Shown here in pieces: positions 60,367-64,000 of a stretch of DNA of 64,000 nucleotides (position 1 is its first letter; each line of letters begins with the position of its first letter). The notes under the pieces were generated by a model. It was not told the origin of the DNA and did not search any database. It saw only the letters and a list, made by a program, of their open reading frames with translations. The position numbers were made by a program, and so were the translations under genes. The stretch is taken from positions 868,001 through 932,000 of the forward strand of contig NZ_REFU01000001.1 in the NCBI RefSeq assembly GCF_003688915.1, given 5' to 3'. Source of the DNA: Rhodococcus sp. SBT000017. GTDB taxonomy: Bacteria; Actinomycetota; Actinomycetes; Mycobacteriales; Mycobacteriaceae.

Positions 60367-61341
60367 CTCCTGGGCGGCCAATGCGGCCGTCAGAGAACCG
60401 TCGCGCACACGGGCTTCGACGTCGCCGCGAATCGCCTTGACGGAAGGATTCTGCGCCAGCCTGCGCAGCAGTTGGTCGTTGACCATCGTCCAGGTCCAAT
60501 CGACCTGCTGCTTGCGGCGCTTCTCCGCGAATTCGCCTGCGTCGCTGAGTACTTGCTGGTGCCGCAGCACGGTATCCCAGTACTCGTCGAGTCCGGTGCC
60601 CTCGATGGCACTCATGGTCAACACCGGAGGCTTCCAGATCGCATCGTGCGGGTAGATCAGCCGCAGCGCCCCCGCCAACTCCCGCGCCGCGTTCTTCGCG
60701 TCGGTCGCGTGCTTGCCGTCGGCCTTGTTGACGGCCACCAGATCGGCGAGCTCGAGAACGCCCTTCTTGATGCCCTGCAACTGATCTCCGGTGCGCGCGA
60801 GTGTGAGGAACGTGAAGCAGTCGACCATGTTCGCGACCGTCACCTCGGACTGCCCGACGCCCACCGTCTCCACCAGAATGACGTCGAAGCCTGCCGCTTC
60901 GAGGAGCACGATCGTCTCCCGCGTCGCGCGTGCGACCCCGCCCAGAGTTCCCGACGTCGGGGACGGCCGAATGTATGCGTTCTCCTGCACCGCGAGCCGC
61001 GACATCCGGGTCTTGTCACCCAGGATGGAACCACCGGTACGCGTCGACGACGGATCGACGGCGAGCACCGCGACCCGGTGCCCCTTCTCGATCAACCGCA
61101 TCCCCAGCGCGTCGATGAACGTCGACTTGCCGACGCCCGGCACTCCGGTGATGCCGACCCGATGGGAGCCGCCTGCGTCGGGCAACACCCGCAACAGCAA
61201 CTGCTGAGCCAGGTCACGATGATCCGAGCGGGTGGACTCGACCAGGGTGATGGCACGGGCCAGACCGGATCGTTCGTTCGCTCGGACCGACTCCACAACC
61301 GCGTCGATGTCGATGGCGCGGCCCTTGTTCGGAGAGTTCAT
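60343..61341 (-). CDS. meaB: methylmalonyl-CoA mutase-associated GTPase MeaB
   Basis: 332 residues. G1 (P-loop) GVPGVGKS at 67-74, G3-like VDPSS/VETVGVGQSE, and NKADGKHA for guanine. MeaB protects and repairs the mutase during turnover. It follows mutB by 2 bp on the same strand. The 3' end overlaps the convergent nucleoside hydrolase by 24 bp. Confidence 0.94.
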   Translation of the reverse strand: MNSPNKGRAIDIDAVVESVRANERSGLARAITLVESTRSDHRDLAQQLLLRVLPDAGGSHRVGITGVPGVGKSTFIDALGMRLIEKGHRVAVLAVDPSSTRTGGSILGDKTRMSRLAVQENAYIRPSPTSGTLGGVARATRETIVLLEAAGFDVILVETVGVGQSEVTVANMVDCFTFLTLARTGDQLQGIKKGVLELADLVAVNKADGKHATDAKNAARELAGALRLIYPHDAIWKPPVLTMSAIEGTGLDEYWDTVLRHQQVLSDAGEFAEKRRKQQVDWTWTMVNDQLLRRLAQNPSVKAIRGDVEARVRDGSLTAALAAQELLDAFDS

Positions 61342-61343
61342 AT

Positions 61344-63629
<2,286 letters not shown>

Positions 63630-63630
63630 C

Positions 63631-64000
63631 TCAGGCTCCCAGGGTGTCGAGAAGTTCGGTCAGCACTGCGACGGCGTCGACTTTCGCGGTCAGGAATCCA
63701 TCGGGACGCGAGGTGCCCTCGATGCCGGTGAAGATCTTCTCGGGGCCGGCGAGCAGAACCTGCGTGACGCCCGCTGCCCGGAGCGCGTCCACCGCAGTGG
63801 CGGCCTCGTCGGCGTATCGCTTGTCGGTGCCGCACACCACGACGGTGTGAGCTCCAGACGCCTCCACTGCCCCGGCAACGGCGTCCACGGTCAGGGGACC
63901 GGGGTTGACCGCCTCGATACCGCCCGACGCCAACAGGTTCGACGCGAATGTCGTTCGGACGTTGTGTTCGGCGACGCTGCCCAGCGGCACCAGGAGCACT
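63631..64000 (-). CDS. mutA: methylmalonyl-CoA mutase small subunit, C-terminal part
   Basis: About 123 codons visible, open at the window's right edge, so the N-terminal part and start are missing. [24 protein letters not shown] and [22 protein letters not shown] plus [21 protein letters not shown] match the C-terminal region of MutA, which resembles a B12-binding fold without the cofactor-ligating DxHxxG. It stops 1 bp before the mutB ATG, giving mutA-mutB-meaB order. Confidence 0.92.
   Translation of the reverse strand, partial: VLLVPLGSVAEHNVRTTFASNLLASGGIEAVNPGPLTVDAVAGAVEASGAHTVVVCGTDKRYADEAATAVDALRAAGVTQVLLAGPEKIFTGIEGTSRPDGFLTAKVDAVAVLTELLDTLGA

Overview
The window is GC-rich, densely coded chromosomal DNA from a mycolic-acid actinomycete, most likely Rhodococcus or a close relative. 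Evidence is a complete Pup-proteasome pathway, a mycothiol gene (mshC), a HelY-type helicase, and gene order that, from memory, follows the Mycobacterium tuberculosis pepE - helY - tatAC - pafABC - prcAB-pup-dop-mpa - trmI - hisGE - metH - mshC - uppP - pyrD block. At least 14 genes appear leaderless: a TAnnnT -10 hexamer lies 6-8 nt before the start codon. No intergenic gap exceeds about 210 bp and no transposase, integrase or CRISPR array was seen.

Layout. (1) 1-2.7 kb: 5' part of an M24 peptidase gene, a 5'-3' exonuclease, and a repeat-rich DUF4333 membrane protein. (2) 2.7-17.4 kb: protein quality control and export, namely helY, tatC, tatA, pafC, pafB, pafA, then (after a PAP2/diacylglycerol-kinase-like fusion on the other strand) prcA, prcB, pup, dop and the ATPase mpa, all on the minus strand. 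(3) 17.6-28.1 kb: a lipoprotein behind a possible iron box, trmI, a RecB-like nuclease, two thioesterases flanking a 33-bp triplicated repeat, and the minus-strand run metH-HAD phosphatase-hisE-hisG-thioesterase; a PAC2-family gene diverges from metH. (4) 28.2-40.6 kb, an accessory block between conserved neighbours: a small unknown gene with nirB and nirD, a MazEF-like toxin-antitoxin pair with a double-palindrome operator, and a complete four-gene type III Wadjet (JetABCD) plasmid-defence operon. (5) 40.6-45 kb: mshC, two conserved actinobacterial genes, a histidine phosphatase and uppP on the minus strand. (6) 45.2-49.1 kb: an aldo/keto reductase lacking two catalytic residues and a haem ABC importer (hmuTUV) whose promoter overlaps an iron-box-like site. 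(7) 49-54 kb: a conserved small gene, a beta-propeller lipoprotein, DUF5703, pyrD, a YbhB/PEBP protein and an M20 peptidase. (8) 54.2-64 kb: tRNA-Leu(GAG) with a strong terminator, a zinc-knuckle SDR protein, a glutamate-cysteine-ligase-like protein, a saccharopine-dehydrogenase-like protein, an OsmC protein, a nucleoside hydrolase, and methylmalonyl-CoA mutase genes (meaB, mutB, 3' part of mutA).

How they fit. mpa, dop, pup, prcBA and pafA together make the whole pupylation-degradation cycle, and pafBC encode WYL-type regulators. The most notable accessory system is the Wadjet operon, preceded by the toxin-antitoxin pair; a short repeat shared with the 21-kb tandem array abuts its promoter.
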